From NCBI RefSeq assembly GCF_001672775.1, contig NZ_LZKJ01000045.1, positions 24,155-88,154 of the forward strand: a stretch of DNA of 64,000 nucleotides. Reading direction: 5' to 3'. This document shows positions 15,863 through 25,233 of this stretch, piece after piece (the stretch's first letter is position 1; every line of letters starts with the position of its first letter). The notes beneath the pieces were generated by a model. The model searched no databases, was not told the origin of the DNA, and worked only from the letters and a program-made list of their open reading frames with translations. The translations under genes and the position numbers were made by a program. This DNA comes from Mycobacterium kyorinense. GTDB taxonomy: Bacteria > Actinomycetota > Actinomycetes > Mycobacteriales > Mycobacteriaceae.

Positions 15863-18031
15863 ATGGCTTTTGCTACCGAACATCCGGTGGTCGCGCACTC
15901 GGAGTACCGCCCGGCCGAAGAGGCGGTGGAGGGGTTGGTGCGTACCGGCGGCCGCTTCGAGGTGGTCAGCCCGCACGCGCCGGCCGGAGACCAGCCGGCC
16001 GCCATCGACGAGTTGGAGCGGCGGATCCAGGCGGGGGAGCGCGACGTGGTGCTGCTCGGCGCCACCGGCACCGGCAAGTCGGCCACCACCGCGTGGCTGA
16101 TCGAGCGGCTGCAGCGGCCCACCCTGGTGATGGCGCCCAACAAGACGCTGGCCGCGCAGTTGGCCAATGAGCTTCGAGAAATGTTGCCGCACAACGCGGT
16201 CGAGTACTTCGTATCGTACTACGACTACTACCAGCCCGAGGCCTACATCGCGCAAACCGACACCTACATCGAGAAGGACAGCTCGATCAACGACGACGTG
16301 GAGCGGCTGCGGCACTCCGCCACGTCGGCGCTGCTGTCGCGGCGCGACGTGGTGGTGGTGGCGTCAGTGTCGTGCATCTACGGGCTGGGCACGCCGCAGT
16401 CCTACCTCGACCGCTCCGTCGAACTGCGGGTGGGCAACGAGGTTCCCCGGGACGGTCTGCTGCGGCTGCTGGTAGATGTGCAGTACACCCGCAACGATCT
16501 GTCCTTCACCCGCGGCTCGTTCCGGGTGCGTGGCGACACCGTCGAGATCATCCCCTCCTACGAGGAGCTGGCGGTCCGCATCGAATACTTCGGCGACGAG
16601 ATCGAGGCGCTGTACTACCTGCACCCGCTGACCGGCGAGGTGATCCGCAAGGTCGACTCGCTGCGGATCTTCCCAGCCACCCACTATGTCGCCGGCCCGG
16701 AGCGGATGGCACACGCGATCTCCACCATCGAGGAGGAGCTGGCCGAGCGGCTGGCCGAACTGGAAGGTCAGGGCAAGCTGCTGGAGGCTCAACGGCTGCG
16801 GATGCGCACCAACTACGACATCGAGATGATGCGCCAAGTCGGGTTCTGTTCCGGCATCGAAAACTATTCGCGGCATATCGATGCCCGCCCCGCCGGCTCG
16901 GCGCCGGCGACGCTGCTGGACTACTTCCCCGAGGATTTCCTGCTGGTCATCGACGAGTCGCATGTGACCGTGCCGCAAATCGGCGGCATGTACGAAGGCG
17001 ACATCTCGCGCAAACGCAACCTGGTCGACTACGGTTTCCGGTTGCCGTCAGCCGTCGACAACCGCCCGCTGACCTGGGAGGAATTCGCGTCGCGGATCGG
17101 GCAGACGGTGTATCTGTCGGCCACCCCGGGCCCCTACGAGCTCAGCCAGTCCGGCGGGGAGTTCGTCGAGCAGGTGATTCGGCCTACCGGGCTGGTCGAC
17201 CCGAAGGTCGTGGTCAAACCGACCAAGGGCCAGATCGATGACCTGATCGGCGAGATCCGCAAACGCACCGAGGCCGACCAGCGGGTGCTGGTGACGACGC
17301 TGACCAAGAAGATGGCCGAGGACCTCACCGACTATCTGCTGGAGATGGGCATCCGGGTGCGCTATCTGCACTCCGAGGTCGACACGCTGCGCCGGGTCGA
17401 GCTGCTGCGCCAGCTGCGCCTCGGCGACTACGACGTGCTGGTCGGCATCAACCTGTTGCGTGAGGGCCTGGACCTGCCGGAGGTATCGCTGGTGTCGATC
17501 CTCGACGCCGACAAGGAGGGCTTCCTGCGCTCGTCGCGAAGCCTGATCCAGACCATCGGCCGCGCGGCCCGCAACGTGTCCGGCGAGGTGCATATGTACG
17601 CGGACACGATGACCGATTCGATGAAAGAGGCCATCGACGAGACCGAGCGGCGGCGCGCCAAGCAGATCGCCTACAACGAGGCCAACGGCATCGATCCGCA
17701 ACCGCTGCGCAAGAAGATCGCCGACATTCTCGACCAGGTGTACCGGGAGGCCGACGACTCTGACACCGTCGAAATGGGTTCCGGACGCAGCATTTCTCGC
17801 GGTCGGCGCGCGCAGGGCGAACCAGGCCGGGTGGTCAGTGCCGGCATCGTCGAGGGCCGCGACACCGCCAACATGCCGCGCGCCGAGCTGGCCGATCTGA
17901 TCAAGGACCTCACCGCACAGATGATGGCCGCCGCCCGCGATCTGCAGTTCGAGCTGGCGGCGCGGTTCCGCGACGAGATTGCCGACCTGAAGAAAGAGCT
18001 GCGCGGTATGGACGCTGCCGGTCTCAAGTGA
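15863..18031 (+). CDS. uvrB: Excinuclease ABC subunit B
   Basis: The damage-verifying helicase subunit of nucleotide excision repair. The 722 residues show Walker A ([12 protein letters not shown]) near residue 70, the damage-probing beta-hairpin ([20 protein letters not shown]), the DEAD-like [14 protein letters not shown], helicase motifs such as [13 protein letters not shown] and [12 protein letters not shown], and a C-terminal UVR domain ([20 protein letters not shown]) that contacts UvrC. The N-terminal [16 protein letters not shown] extension is shared with M. tuberculosis UvrB, supporting this ATG. The stop overlaps the next GTG by 4 bp. Confidence 0.98.
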   Translation: MAFATEHPVVAHSEYRPAEEAVEGLVRTGGRFEVVSPHAPAGDQPAAIDELERRIQAGERDVVLLGATGTGKSATTAWLIERLQRPTLVMAPNKTLAAQLANELREMLPHNAVEYFVSYYDYYQPEAYIAQTDTYIEKDSSINDDVERLRHSATSALLSRRDVVVVASVSCIYGLGTPQSYLDRSVELRVGNEVPRDGLLRLLVDVQYTRNDLSFTRGSFRVRGDTVEIIPSYEELAVRIEYFGDEIEALYYLHPLTGEVIRKVDSLRIFPATHYVAGPERMAHAISTIEEELAERLAELEGQGKLLEAQRLRMRTNYDIEMMRQVGFCSGIENYSRHIDARPAGSAPATLLDYFPEDFLLVIDESHVTVPQIGGMYEGDISRKRNLVDYGFRLPSAVDNRPLTWEEFASRIGQTVYLSATPGPYELSQSGGEFVEQVIRPTGLVDPKVVVKPTKGQIDDLIGEIRKRTEADQRVLVTTLTKKMAEDLTDYLLEMGIRVRYLHSEVDTLRRVELLRQLRLGDYDVLVGINLLREGLDLPEVSLVSILDADKEGFLRSSRSLIQTIGRAARNVSGEVHMYADTMTDSMKEAIDETERRRAKQIAYNEANGIDPQPLRKKIADILDQVYREADDSDTVEMGSGRSISRGRRAQGEPGRVVSAGIVEGRDTANMPRAELADLIKDLTAQMMAAARDLQFELAARFRDEIADLKKELRGMDAAGLK

Positions 18032-19449
18032 GCTCACCTGCCATCGAGGCCGCCGGCAGTTGGCGTGCGCTACTGGGCCGCAGATACCTGGGGACGTCAA
18101 CGTTGCTGGCCGGCGGGGTGGCGCTGTGCGCCACCAACGAGTTCCTGACGATCAGCCTGTTGCCCAGCACCGTCGCCGACATCGGCGGTGAGCGGCTCTA
18201 CGCCTGGGTGACCACGCTGTACCTCGTGGGTTCGGTCGTGGCCGCCACCACGGTCTACGCCTCGCTGCAGCGGTTCGGCGCCCGCGCGTCCTACCTGCTG
18301 GGGGTGGTCGTGTTCGGCATCGGCAGCGTGGTGTGCGCGGCGGCTCCCACCATGGAAGTCCTGCTGGCGGGCCGCACTGTGCAGGGCGCGGCGGGAGGCC
18401 TGCTGGCCGGACTGGGTTACGCGGTGATCAACTCGGCCCTGCCGCGGGCGCTGTGGACCCGCGCCTCGGCGCTGGTCTCGGCGATGTGGGGTGTCGCGAC
18501 GGTGGTCGGCCCGGCGATGGGTGGCATCTTCGCTCAGTTCGGGCAGTGGCGCTGGGCGTTCGGCGCGGTCGCGGTGCTGACCGCGGCGATGGGCGCGCTG
18601 GTCCCCGCCGTATTGTCGGCGCGCCGGGTCGACCAGAGCCAGCGCCCGCCCGCCCTCAAAGTGCCGGTGTGGTCGCTGTTGCTGCTCGGTGCTGCGGCGC
18701 TGGCGATCAGCGTCGCGGAGATCCCGCACAACAACCTCGCCACCGTCGCGTTGCTGGCCGTCAGCGTGCTGCTGGTCGCGGGCTTCGTGGTGGTCGATCG
18801 GCGGATGGCCGCCGCGGTGTTGCCGCGCAGCGCGTTCGGATCGGGTCCGCTGAAATGGATCTATCTGACTATGGCGCTGCTGATGGGCGCCGCGATGGTC
18901 GACATGTACGTGCCGTTGTTCGGTCAACGGCTGGCCCACCTGGTTCCGGTAGCGGCCGGCTTTCTGGGCGCGGCACTGGCCGTCGGATGGACGGTCAGCG
19001 AGATCGCCAGTGCATCACTGAAAAGCGTCCGCGTCATTGCTCGCGTGGTTGCGGCTGCCCCGCTGATCACGGCGGTGGGCTTGGGGTTGGGTGCGGTCAC
19101 CCAAGTCGACAACGCCCCGGTCGGCGTCGTCGTGCTGTGGGCATTGGCCCTGCTGATCACCGGCAGTGGTATCGGGGTGGCGTGGCCGCACCTGTCGGCC
19201 TGGGCGATGGACTGCGTCGACGATCCGGCCGAGGGCGGTGCCGCAGCAGCGGCGATCAACACGGTGCAACTGATTTCCGGAGCTTTCGGCGCGGGGTTGG
19301 CCGGCGTGGTGGTCAACAGCACCGAGGGCGGCGCGGTCATGGCGGCGCGCTGGCTGTTCGCAGTGTTCACGGTGCTGGCCGCAGTCGGAGTGCTGGCCTC
19401 CTATCGGGCCACCCGGGGACACCGCTGCACGGCGGCGGCGCCGGGCTAG
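18028..19449 (+). CDS. MFS-family drug efflux transporter (Rv1634 type)
   Basis: A 473-residue integral membrane protein with 13-14 hydrophobic segments, as in DHA2-type drug:proton antiporters. The motif-C-like [20 protein letters not shown] in segment 5 is characteristic of antiporters, and the loop motif near [18 protein letters not shown] fits MFS. The GTG start overlaps the uvrB stop by 4 bp, so export and repair genes are co-transcribed. M. tuberculosis Rv1634, at the same position, has been reported to export fluoroquinolones; substrates here are not shown by sequence. Confidence 0.9.
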   Translation: MSSPAIEAAGSWRALLGRRYLGTSTLLAGGVALCATNEFLTISLLPSTVADIGGERLYAWVTTLYLVGSVVAATTVYASLQRFGARASYLLGVVVFGIGSVVCAAAPTMEVLLAGRTVQGAAGGLLAGLGYAVINSALPRALWTRASALVSAMWGVATVVGPAMGGIFAQFGQWRWAFGAVAVLTAAMGALVPAVLSARRVDQSQRPPALKVPVWSLLLLGAAALAISVAEIPHNNLATVALLAVSVLLVAGFVVVDRRMAAAVLPRSAFGSGPLKWIYLTMALLMGAAMVDMYVPLFGQRLAHLVPVAAGFLGAALAVGWTVSEIASASLKSVRVIARVVAAAPLITAVGLGLGAVTQVDNAPVGVVVLWALALLITGSGIGVAWPHLSAWAMDCVDDPAEGGAAAAAINTVQLISGAFGAGLAGVVVNSTEGGAVMAARWLFAVFTVLAAVGVLASYRATRGHRCTAAAPG

Positions 19450-19459
19450 TCTCAGCACC

Positions 19460-20329
19460 GTGGACGCCTTCGCCGCCGGACGACTGACCCGCTCCCTGGA
19501 CGCATTGCACTCCGTCGTCTACTTCCTGCCCGAGGCCAACGAGAAGTTCGGCGAGCTGGGCATGGACTTCCGGACGCACTACTTCGCCGGCCGATCCGCG
19601 GCGATGGGCGCGGTTTCAGCGAATGTCGTTGCGGCCACGTTCTATAACTTCAACCCCGAATTGGTCGCCAGCGCCATTCCGGCCGCCTGGGAGCTGGCAT
19701 CGCCGGCGACGGTGACCAAGGTGCGCTACCAGATCGTTGCGACGGCGTTGCCGCGGGTGCTCGGTGAGAAGCTCACGCAATCCACGGAATTGGCGCATGC
19801 GGCGGCATTGCTGCGGGCCATCGCGGAAGCGATCCCCAACGCCGATGGCCGACCGTTGTACGCCGGGCACGCCGAGCTGCCCTGGCCCGATAGCCCGATC
19901 GCCCAGTTGTGGCACGCGATCACGTTGTTGCGGGAATACCGCGGCGACGGGCATATCGCCGCGTTGGTGGCCAACGGCCTCAGCGGTCTGCACGCGTTGA
20001 TCACCCATACCGCAACGGGAATCGGCTTCAACGCCGACTATGCGCGGCGGATGCGCGGGTGGAGCGTCGATCAATGGGATGCCGCGACACAGGACCTGAT
20101 GTCACGAGGCATTCTGGGCAGTGCCGGTGAGCTGGCGTCGGCCGGCACCGAGTTGCGGTCCGCCATCGAGGATCTCACCGACGAGCTGGGATACGCGCCG
20201 TGGCGGACGGTGACCGCCGACCAGGCTGACCAACTGGTCAGCTTCGCCACAATGATCCGTACGGCGGTCCAATCCGCCGACGTGTTTCCCAGCGGGCTGT
20301 TCGGCCCCCGTCACGGCGAGCACCGCTAA
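19460..20329 (+). CDS. SCO6745-family protein
   Basis: A mostly helical 289-residue protein without signal peptide or membrane segment. It contains HSVVYFLPEANEKFGELGM and GRSAAMGAVSANVVAATFYN near the N-terminus and WHAITLLREYRGDGHIAALV near residue 153, which are hallmarks of an actinobacterial family named after SCO6745. The function is unknown; the repeated helices and conserved His/Tyr/Arg residues might bind a small ligand. It starts at a GTG 10 bp after the exporter, so it probably belongs to the uvrB operon. The end overlaps the convergent DUF2254 gene by 4 bp. Confidence 0.75.
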   Translation: MDAFAAGRLTRSLDALHSVVYFLPEANEKFGELGMDFRTHYFAGRSAAMGAVSANVVAATFYNFNPELVASAIPAAWELASPATVTKVRYQIVATALPRVLGEKLTQSTELAHAAALLRAIAEAIPNADGRPLYAGHAELPWPDSPIAQLWHAITLLREYRGDGHIAALVANGLSGLHALITHTATGIGFNADYARRMRGWSVDQWDAATQDLMSRGILGSAGELASAGTELRSAIEDLTDELGYAPWRTVTADQADQLVSFATMIRTAVQSADVFPSGLFGPRHGEHR

Positions 20330-21696
20330 GGCGTCAAGCGGCGGTGGCTGTGATCGGCCGGATCGGTGGTATCGGCACCGATGGCATGTAACCGAGCCAG
20401 GTCATCGGCGTGAAGCCCCGGAGTTTCGTCGAGTGACCCGAGCAGCATGTCGATTTGCTTGCGCAAAGCCGGCACCAGTTCCGCTCGGCCGGCATCGTCG
20501 ACGTGAGCGATCAACATCCGCAGCACGCGAAGGATCGTCGCTGCGACCAACGGCTGCGTCGGCGCGACGTGACGTAGTTGGTCGAATCCGTGCGCGATGT
20601 ACTCCTCGGGGTCGAGTTCCCAGGGCCGCAACAGAATTCGACCTCCTGGCCCGGATATCGCCCGCCCCAGCGGCGGGGCGACGAGCAGTCGGCGAAGCAG
20701 GCTGCCGACCCGCAGGGTGGCCTCCACCGCGGTGGTCGGGTCGTTGATCGCGGCGCTGAGCGCCCGTAGCCCGATGTCGACCAATTGCCGAAACGAGAAG
20801 TCGACGTCCTGTTGCATGGTCCGGCCGCCGGTCACCGCGATCGCGGCGGCCAGCCGGCGTCGAACCCGGTCCGCCCGCGCCGGAGACGGCCACACGGTCA
20901 CCAGCGGTTCACCCTGATGCACGTAGGCACCCACCCGGGTGTCGAGCCGCACTGTCGTCCGCTCGGGCACCGTGGCCAGCAGCCGGTCGGTGTCGATTCG
21001 GCTCACCCAACCGTCGACGCGCGAGCTGACTCGCAACGACTCCGCAGGCGGCGTCATGTCGACATCGGGTGCTGGTTGCTCGCGTCGGGCAGTGTCCGCG
21101 ACAGCGTCGATCACCGCCCGGCCCTCCGCTGCGATGTCGCGCACCACTCGGCCCACCTCCAAGCGGTGGGCGAGGTGGTCGAGGTGCGCGATGATCGTGA
21201 TCACCGTGACGATGGTCAGCACGACGGCCACCGTCACCGACACCCGCGGCGCCAGCTGCATGGCATGACCGTTGATGCGTGGCAGCGTGAGCACGCAGTA
21301 CACGAACGTCGCCACCAGCAGTCCGATGACGACCTGGCTGAGCCGGTCCCGGATGAACGACCGCATCACCCGGGGCGACAGCTGCGAGCTCGCCAGCTGC
21401 AGGCTCACGATGGTCAGCGAGAAGATGACGCCCGCGGTGGTGATCGTCGCGCCGGCGATGGTGCTCAAGAGCCAGGTGGCGACATCGATGTCCATCGCCA
21501 TCGTCAACGGCACCCGCGTCTGGGCGCCCAACGCGTTGTCGACCGTCCCGGTGACGAGGGCCAGGACGATGCCGCCGATCACAATGACGACGGGCAACAG
21601 GAATAGGCTCTCCCGGAACCGGTAGGCCGCCGCGGACCCGCGCAACCCCCGATCAGCTCGGATACGAAAAGCTCTACGCAGCAACGGTTTACCCAT
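20326..21696 (-). CDS. DUF2254 family membrane protein
   Basis: A 456-residue protein with four membrane segments in its first 180 residues (ESLFLLPVVIVIGGIVLALV; a segment with ATITTAGVIFSLTIVSLQLA; two more near VVIGLLVATFVYCVL and VTVAVVLTIVTVITIIA), followed by a large cytoplasmic part with GWVSRIDTDRLLATVPE and DVDFSFRQLVDIGLRALSAA. This is the DUF2254 pattern; the function is unknown, although the soluble half resembles gating domains of small channels. The ATG overlaps the stop of a small upstream frame (TGATG); a GTG two codons earlier is an alternative. Confidence 0.85.
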   Translation of the reverse strand: MGKPLLRRAFRIRADRGLRGSAAAYRFRESLFLLPVVIVIGGIVLALVTGTVDNALGAQTRVPLTMAMDIDVATWLLSTIAGATITTAGVIFSLTIVSLQLASSQLSPRVMRSFIRDRLSQVVIGLLVATFVYCVLTLPRINGHAMQLAPRVSVTVAVVLTIVTVITIIAHLDHLAHRLEVGRVVRDIAAEGRAVIDAVADTARREQPAPDVDMTPPAESLRVSSRVDGWVSRIDTDRLLATVPERTTVRLDTRVGAYVHQGEPLVTVWPSPARADRVRRRLAAAIAVTGGRTMQQDVDFSFRQLVDIGLRALSAAINDPTTAVEATLRVGSLLRRLLVAPPLGRAISGPGGRILLRPWELDPEEYIAHGFDQLRHVAPTQPLVAATILRVLRMLIAHVDDAGRAELVPALRKQIDMLLGSLDETPGLHADDLARLHAIGADTTDPADHSHRRLTP

Positions 21697-21812
21697 CAGC
21701 ACGCCGACCTGAGGCCACGCAGCGAAGCGGCATTGCCAGCGCTCGGCGTGCCCGAGCGCCGGGTCTGCGTCGCGGACTCCTCGACTAGCGCTGCAGCCAT
21801 GATGTCTGTCAC
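21696..21812 (-). CDS. Possible 38-residue leader peptide coupled to the DUF2254 gene
   Basis: A short frame with a strong AAAGGAG ribosome-binding site (complement of 21820-21826) 7 bp before a GTG. It encodes VTDIMAAALVEESATQTRRS and a basic tail, and its TGA overlaps the ATG of the DUF2254 gene by one base. The DUF2254 start itself has no good ribosome-binding site, which suggests translational coupling. No family is recognised; it could be chance, but site quality and overlap support it. Confidence 0.4.
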   Translation of the reverse strand: MTDIMAAALVEESATQTRRSGTPSAGNAASLRGLRSAC

Positions 21813-22041
21813 CCTAAGACTCCTTTGGTGATGGGGATTACCCGTGGTGCAGCGCGTCAACAACCCTTTTGCCGGGCAAGGAATTTCATCCGTGGGGGGT
21901 CTGCGTCGATTACAGTGGCGCTCACAGCGTCGACCGCACGCCCGTGGGCGCCGCCCATTCGGTGTGTCGCAAATCAACCATCTGATCCGGCAAAGCGATA
22001 CTGTCTTGGGTTGGCGTAGCAACCGACACCTGGGAGGGTAA
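21813..22041. other. Intergenic region upstream of the universal stress protein gene
   Basis: About 230 bp between divergent genes. It holds the ribosome-binding site of the minus-strand leader peptide and the promoter region of the stress gene (GATACT near 21998 is a possible -10). I see no DosR-type box, riboswitch or RNA gene. In M. tuberculosis a mannosyltransferase gene (Rv1635c) lies between the exporter and stress-protein genes; nothing of it remains here. Confidence 0.5.
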
Positions 22042-22488
22042 ATGAGCGCCTATCGGACCGTGGTGGTAGGAACCGACGGCTCGGACTCGTCGCTGCGCGC
22101 GGTGGACCGCGCAGGCACCATCGCCGCCGGGGCGAACGCGCAGTTGATCATCGCGACGGCCTACCTGCCCCAGCACGAGGACCCGCGCGCGGCCGACGCC
22201 CTGAAGGACGAAAGCTACAAGGTGGCGGGCAGCGCCCCGATCTATGCGATCCTGCGCGAAGCCAAGGAGCGGGCGAACGCCGCGGGCGCGCAGAACATCG
22301 AGGAGCGATCGGTCGTCGGCGCCCCGGTCGACGCGCTGGTCGGCCTCGCCGAGGAGGTCAAAGCCGACCTCTTGGTGGTCGGCAATGTCGGCCTGAACAC
22401 GATCGCCGGCCGGCTGCTGGGCTCGGTGCCGGCCAACGTCTCGCGTCGGGCCAAAGTCGACGTCTTGATCGTGCACACCACCACGTGA
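22042..22488 (+). CDS. Universal stress protein, cAMP-binding type (Rv1636)
   Basis: A 148-residue single-domain UspA protein. The strand-1 motif TVVVGTDGSDSSLRAVD and the nucleotide-binding glycine motif GNVGLNTIAGRLLGSVPANV near residue 113 are clear. Its orthologue Rv1636 in M. tuberculosis binds cAMP more tightly than ATP and is thought to buffer the nucleotide, which is notable with two adenylyl cyclase genes in this window. A GGGAGG sits just before the ATG. The next gene starts one base after its stop. Confidence 0.95.
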   Translation: MSAYRTVVVGTDGSDSSLRAVDRAGTIAAGANAQLIIATAYLPQHEDPRAADALKDESYKVAGSAPIYAILREAKERANAAGAQNIEERSVVGAPVDALVGLAEEVKADLLVVGNVGLNTIAGRLLGSVPANVSRRAKVDVLIVHTTT

Positions 22489-22489
22489 G

Positions 22490-23293
22490 TTGCCTCCTGC
22501 GTTCGTGATCGATTCCGCCAAATACGGCCCGTGGGCGGTCATCGCGGGCGGCTCGGAAGGTGTTGGCGCCGAATTCGCCCGGTTGCTGGCCGAAGCGGGT
22601 CTGAACCTGGTGCTGATTGCCCGCAAGCCCGACCCGTTGGCCGAGACCGCTGAGCGCTGCCGCCGGTACGGCCACGAGGTCCGCACTGTGCCGATCGATC
22701 TGAGTGACACCGCTGCCAGCGTCCGCATCGCCGAGGCAACCGCGGGCCTCGACGTCGGGTTGTTGATCCTCAACGCCGGCGCCAACACGCACAGCCGCGA
22801 GTTCCTCGACGGCGATCTGGCGGAGTTCCAGCGCGTCATCGATCTCAACCTCTCCACACCGCTGGCGCTCATTCACCACTACGGGCAGCCGATGCGCGCC
22901 CGCGGGCGGGGCGGCATTGTGTTGATCGGATCGCTCGCTGGCTACCTGGGCTCGGTGCGGCACACGGTCTACGGCGGTGTCAAGGCATTCGGACGCATCT
23001 TCGCTGAAGGGCTCTGGCTGGAGCTTCGCGAGCACGGCGTCGACGTGCTGGAGTTGGTGCTGGGCGTGACCCGGACACCGGCGATGGAACGGGTGGGCCT
23101 GAATTTCGATGTTCCCGGCATGACCGTGTCCGATCCTGCCGACGTCGCGCGCGAGGGGCTGGAGTGGCTGTCGCGCGGACCTGTGCGTGTGGTCAGCGGA
23201 AACGAGGAGATTGTGGCCATGCGCAGTGACCCCGACCGGGCTGCGGCGGTGCTGGGCGCGCACCGAACGATGCAGCGGCTGATGGGCTCGTGA
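22490..23293 (+). CDS. Short-chain dehydrogenase/reductase
   Basis: A 267-residue classical SDR. The dinucleotide-binding motif is IAGGSEGVGAEFAR (variant of TGxxxGxG), then LNAG, catalytic Ser in LIGSLAGYLG and the YGGVK triad (YxxxK). ARKPD after strand 2 suggests NADP(H) preference, which is inference. The start is uncertain: a TTG one base after the stress gene, or a GTG at 22505. The stop overlaps the next gene by 4 bp. The substrate is unknown. It is not at this place in M. tuberculosis as I recall it. Confidence 0.85.
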   Translation: MPPAFVIDSAKYGPWAVIAGGSEGVGAEFARLLAEAGLNLVLIARKPDPLAETAERCRRYGHEVRTVPIDLSDTAASVRIAEATAGLDVGLLILNAGANTHSREFLDGDLAEFQRVIDLNLSTPLALIHHYGQPMRARGRGGIVLIGSLAGYLGSVRHTVYGGVKAFGRIFAEGLWLELREHGVDVLELVLGVTRTPAMERVGLNFDVPGMTVSDPADVAREGLEWLSRGPVRVVSGNEEIVAMRSDPDRAAAVLGAHRTMQRLMGS

Positions 23294-23763
23294 CCGCCGA
23301 GGAGCGACTGGCCGCCTTGGAGCAGCGGCTGCGCCGGGTGGAGGACGAGCTGGCGATCAGCCGGCTGCTGGCCTCCTACGGCCCGTTGGTCGACGCCGGC
23401 GACGCCGATGCGGTGGCCGAGTTATGGGCCGAGGACGGTGAATACGACGTCGAAGGTTGGCACATGCGCAGCCGCGCCGACGTCGCCGACATGGTCCGCT
23501 CGTCGGCCCATCAAGGCCTGATTCGGGGCGGTTCGGCACACTTCCTGGGCCCGGTCCACGTCGACGTCGACGGCGACGATGCCGTTGCGGTGTGCGAGTC
23601 GATCCTGGTTCGCCGCAGCGATGACGGCAGCGGCTACCGGGTGTGGCGAGCCGGGGCCAACCGGATCACGCTGCGACGGGCGGCGTCGGGCTGGCAGATC
23701 GTCAAGCGCATGACCCGAGCGCTCGACGGCTCGGAGGAGGCGCGGGCGTTGCTGCGCCACTGA
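23290..23763 (+). CDS. NTF2/SnoaL-like protein
   Basis: A 157-residue protein with an N-terminal helix (RLAALEQRLRRVEDELAISR) followed by the cone-shaped alpha+beta fold typical of SnoaL-like proteins: LLASYGPLVDAGDADAVAEL, LWAEDGEYDVEG, and the terminal strands WQIVKRMTRALDG. Members include polyketide cyclases, dehydratases and steroid isomerases, and many simply bind a hydrophobic ligand. The GTG overlaps the SDR stop, so the two probably act on the same small molecule. Convergent with the lnt-like gene 6 bp away. Confidence 0.8.
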   Translation: MTAEERLAALEQRLRRVEDELAISRLLASYGPLVDAGDADAVAELWAEDGEYDVEGWHMRSRADVADMVRSSAHQGLIRGGSAHFLGPVHVDVDGDDAVAVCESILVRRSDDGSGYRVWRAGANRITLRRAASGWQIVKRMTRALDGSEEARALLRH

Positions 23764-23769
23764 ACCGGC

Positions 23770-25233
23770 TCAGCGGCGGCGAGCGCGCACGACAGCCAGC
23801 GCACCGGTGCCGGCGAGGACGGTGAACGCCAGCACCAGAACCCAGTCGCCCAGCCGCTGGTAGGCGGTGTCGCGCGCGTCGAGCGGAACAGTGACGACCA
23901 CCGCGCCGCGGTAACTCGACGGGCACCAGGCAAGCCTGCGGCCGCGCGCGTCGAATGCAGCGCTGTCGCCCGACAATCCGGCGTGTACCGCCGGGCGGCC
24001 GACTTCGGCGGCGCGTACCGCGACCATCGCCGCCAATTGCGGTTGGGCCCAACTCCCTTGAAATGTCGAGGTCGAACTTTGGTAGACGAGCAGCTGCGCC
24101 CCGAGTTCCACCTCGCGGCGGGGCAGGTCGGGAAACGCTGCCTCGAAACTGATCAGCGGTCCGAGTGCCAGGTCGCCAGCGTGCAGCACCACCTGGTCGC
24201 TGCCGCGGTGCCGGTCCTCGCCGGCGGCCTTGGTGTGCCCGGTGATCGGCCCCAGCAGCGAACGCAGCGGCACGTATTCGCCGAACGGCACCAGCCGGGT
24301 TTTGCGGTAGCCGCCCAGTGCGCCGTGCGGCCCGATCAACAGAGACGACTTGTAGATGCCGCCGGTCGGCGCGCGGGCGTCGACGTTGACGAGCAGGTCC
24401 GCACCCACCCGCCGGGACAGGTCCGTCAGCTCCTGCATGGTGTCCGGGTGGTCGGCGGGATCCACTCCGACGCTGCTTTCGCCCCACACGACCACATCCG
24501 GTCGTTGACCTACCAGCGTGCGAGTGAGCGCCGCACTGGCCGCCGCTCGGGCGGTCGAGTCGTCGATCACGCCGGGCTGCACCAGCGCCACCCGGGCTGT
24601 GGGGCTGCCGGCGGTCGGCGCTTCGAGTACGAAGCTGACTGGCCCGACACCTGCACACACCGCCGCCGCGGCGACCATCGGGATGGCGCGCCTCCGGTGC
24701 ACAATTGCCCCGGCGATACCGGTATTGACGGCGACCACCAGAAAGCTGGTCAGCCACATCCCGCCGAGCGAGGCCGACGCCAACGTGACGGGCTGGTTCC
24801 ACTGTGACGCACCCAGCGCGGCCCACGGACCGCCCAGCGCGGGCCACGACCGCACCGCCTCGGCCGCCACCCAGGCGCTGGGCAACACGACCATGGCCGC
24901 CAGCGGTCGATGCACCGTGCCGGGCGGGGCCAAGAGCCGGTGGGCGGCAAAACCCCACGGCAGCCACAACGCGCCGAGTCCGGCGGCCAGCAGTAGCAGC
25001 AGGGGACCGCTGCTGGGCAGCAGCCAGTACTGCGTGGCCAGCACATAGCCGGCCAGGCCGCACCACGCCCGTACCGCGCCGTCGGCCGGAGTCGGTGCGG
25101 CCCGCACGACGAGCAACAGCGGAACCACACCGAACCAGGCCAGGCACCACCAGGACGGCGCCGGGAAGGCAAGCGCCGGCAGCGCGCCGAGAACCAACGC
25201 CGCCGCGTACCCCCGCAAGCGACGGAAGGTCAC
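23770..25233 (-). CDS. Apolipoprotein N-acyltransferase homologue with Cys-to-Ser active site
   Basis: Lnt adds a third acyl chain to lipoproteins in the membrane. The 487 residues have about seven N-terminal membrane segments, a nitrilase-like domain (215-450) and one last membrane segment. Of the Glu-Lys-Cys triad, E252 (VVVWGESSV) and K311 (YRKTRLVPFGEY) are present, but Cys is replaced by S362 (LISFEAAFPDL; codon AGT at 24148-24150). Mycobacteria carry more than one Lnt homologue, and one in BCG was described with a similar change, so this may be a divergent or inactive paralogue. The GTG start overlaps the Hsp70-like stop by 4 bp. Confidence 0.85.
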   Translation of the reverse strand: MTFRRLRGYAAALVLGALPALAFPAPSWWCLAWFGVVPLLLVVRAAPTPADGAVRAWCGLAGYVLATQYWLLPSSGPLLLLLAAGLGALWLPWGFAAHRLLAPPGTVHRPLAAMVVLPSAWVAAEAVRSWPALGGPWAALGASQWNQPVTLASASLGGMWLTSFLVVAVNTGIAGAIVHRRRAIPMVAAAAVCAGVGPVSFVLEAPTAGSPTARVALVQPGVIDDSTARAAASAALTRTLVGQRPDVVVWGESSVGVDPADHPDTMQELTDLSRRVGADLLVNVDARAPTGGIYKSSLLIGPHGALGGYRKTRLVPFGEYVPLRSLLGPITGHTKAAGEDRHRGSDQVVLHAGDLALGPLISFEAAFPDLPRREVELGAQLLVYQSSTSTFQGSWAQPQLAAMVAVRAAEVGRPAVHAGLSGDSAAFDARGRRLAWCPSSYRGAVVVTVPLDARDTAYQRLGDWVLVLAFTVLAGTGALAVVRARRR

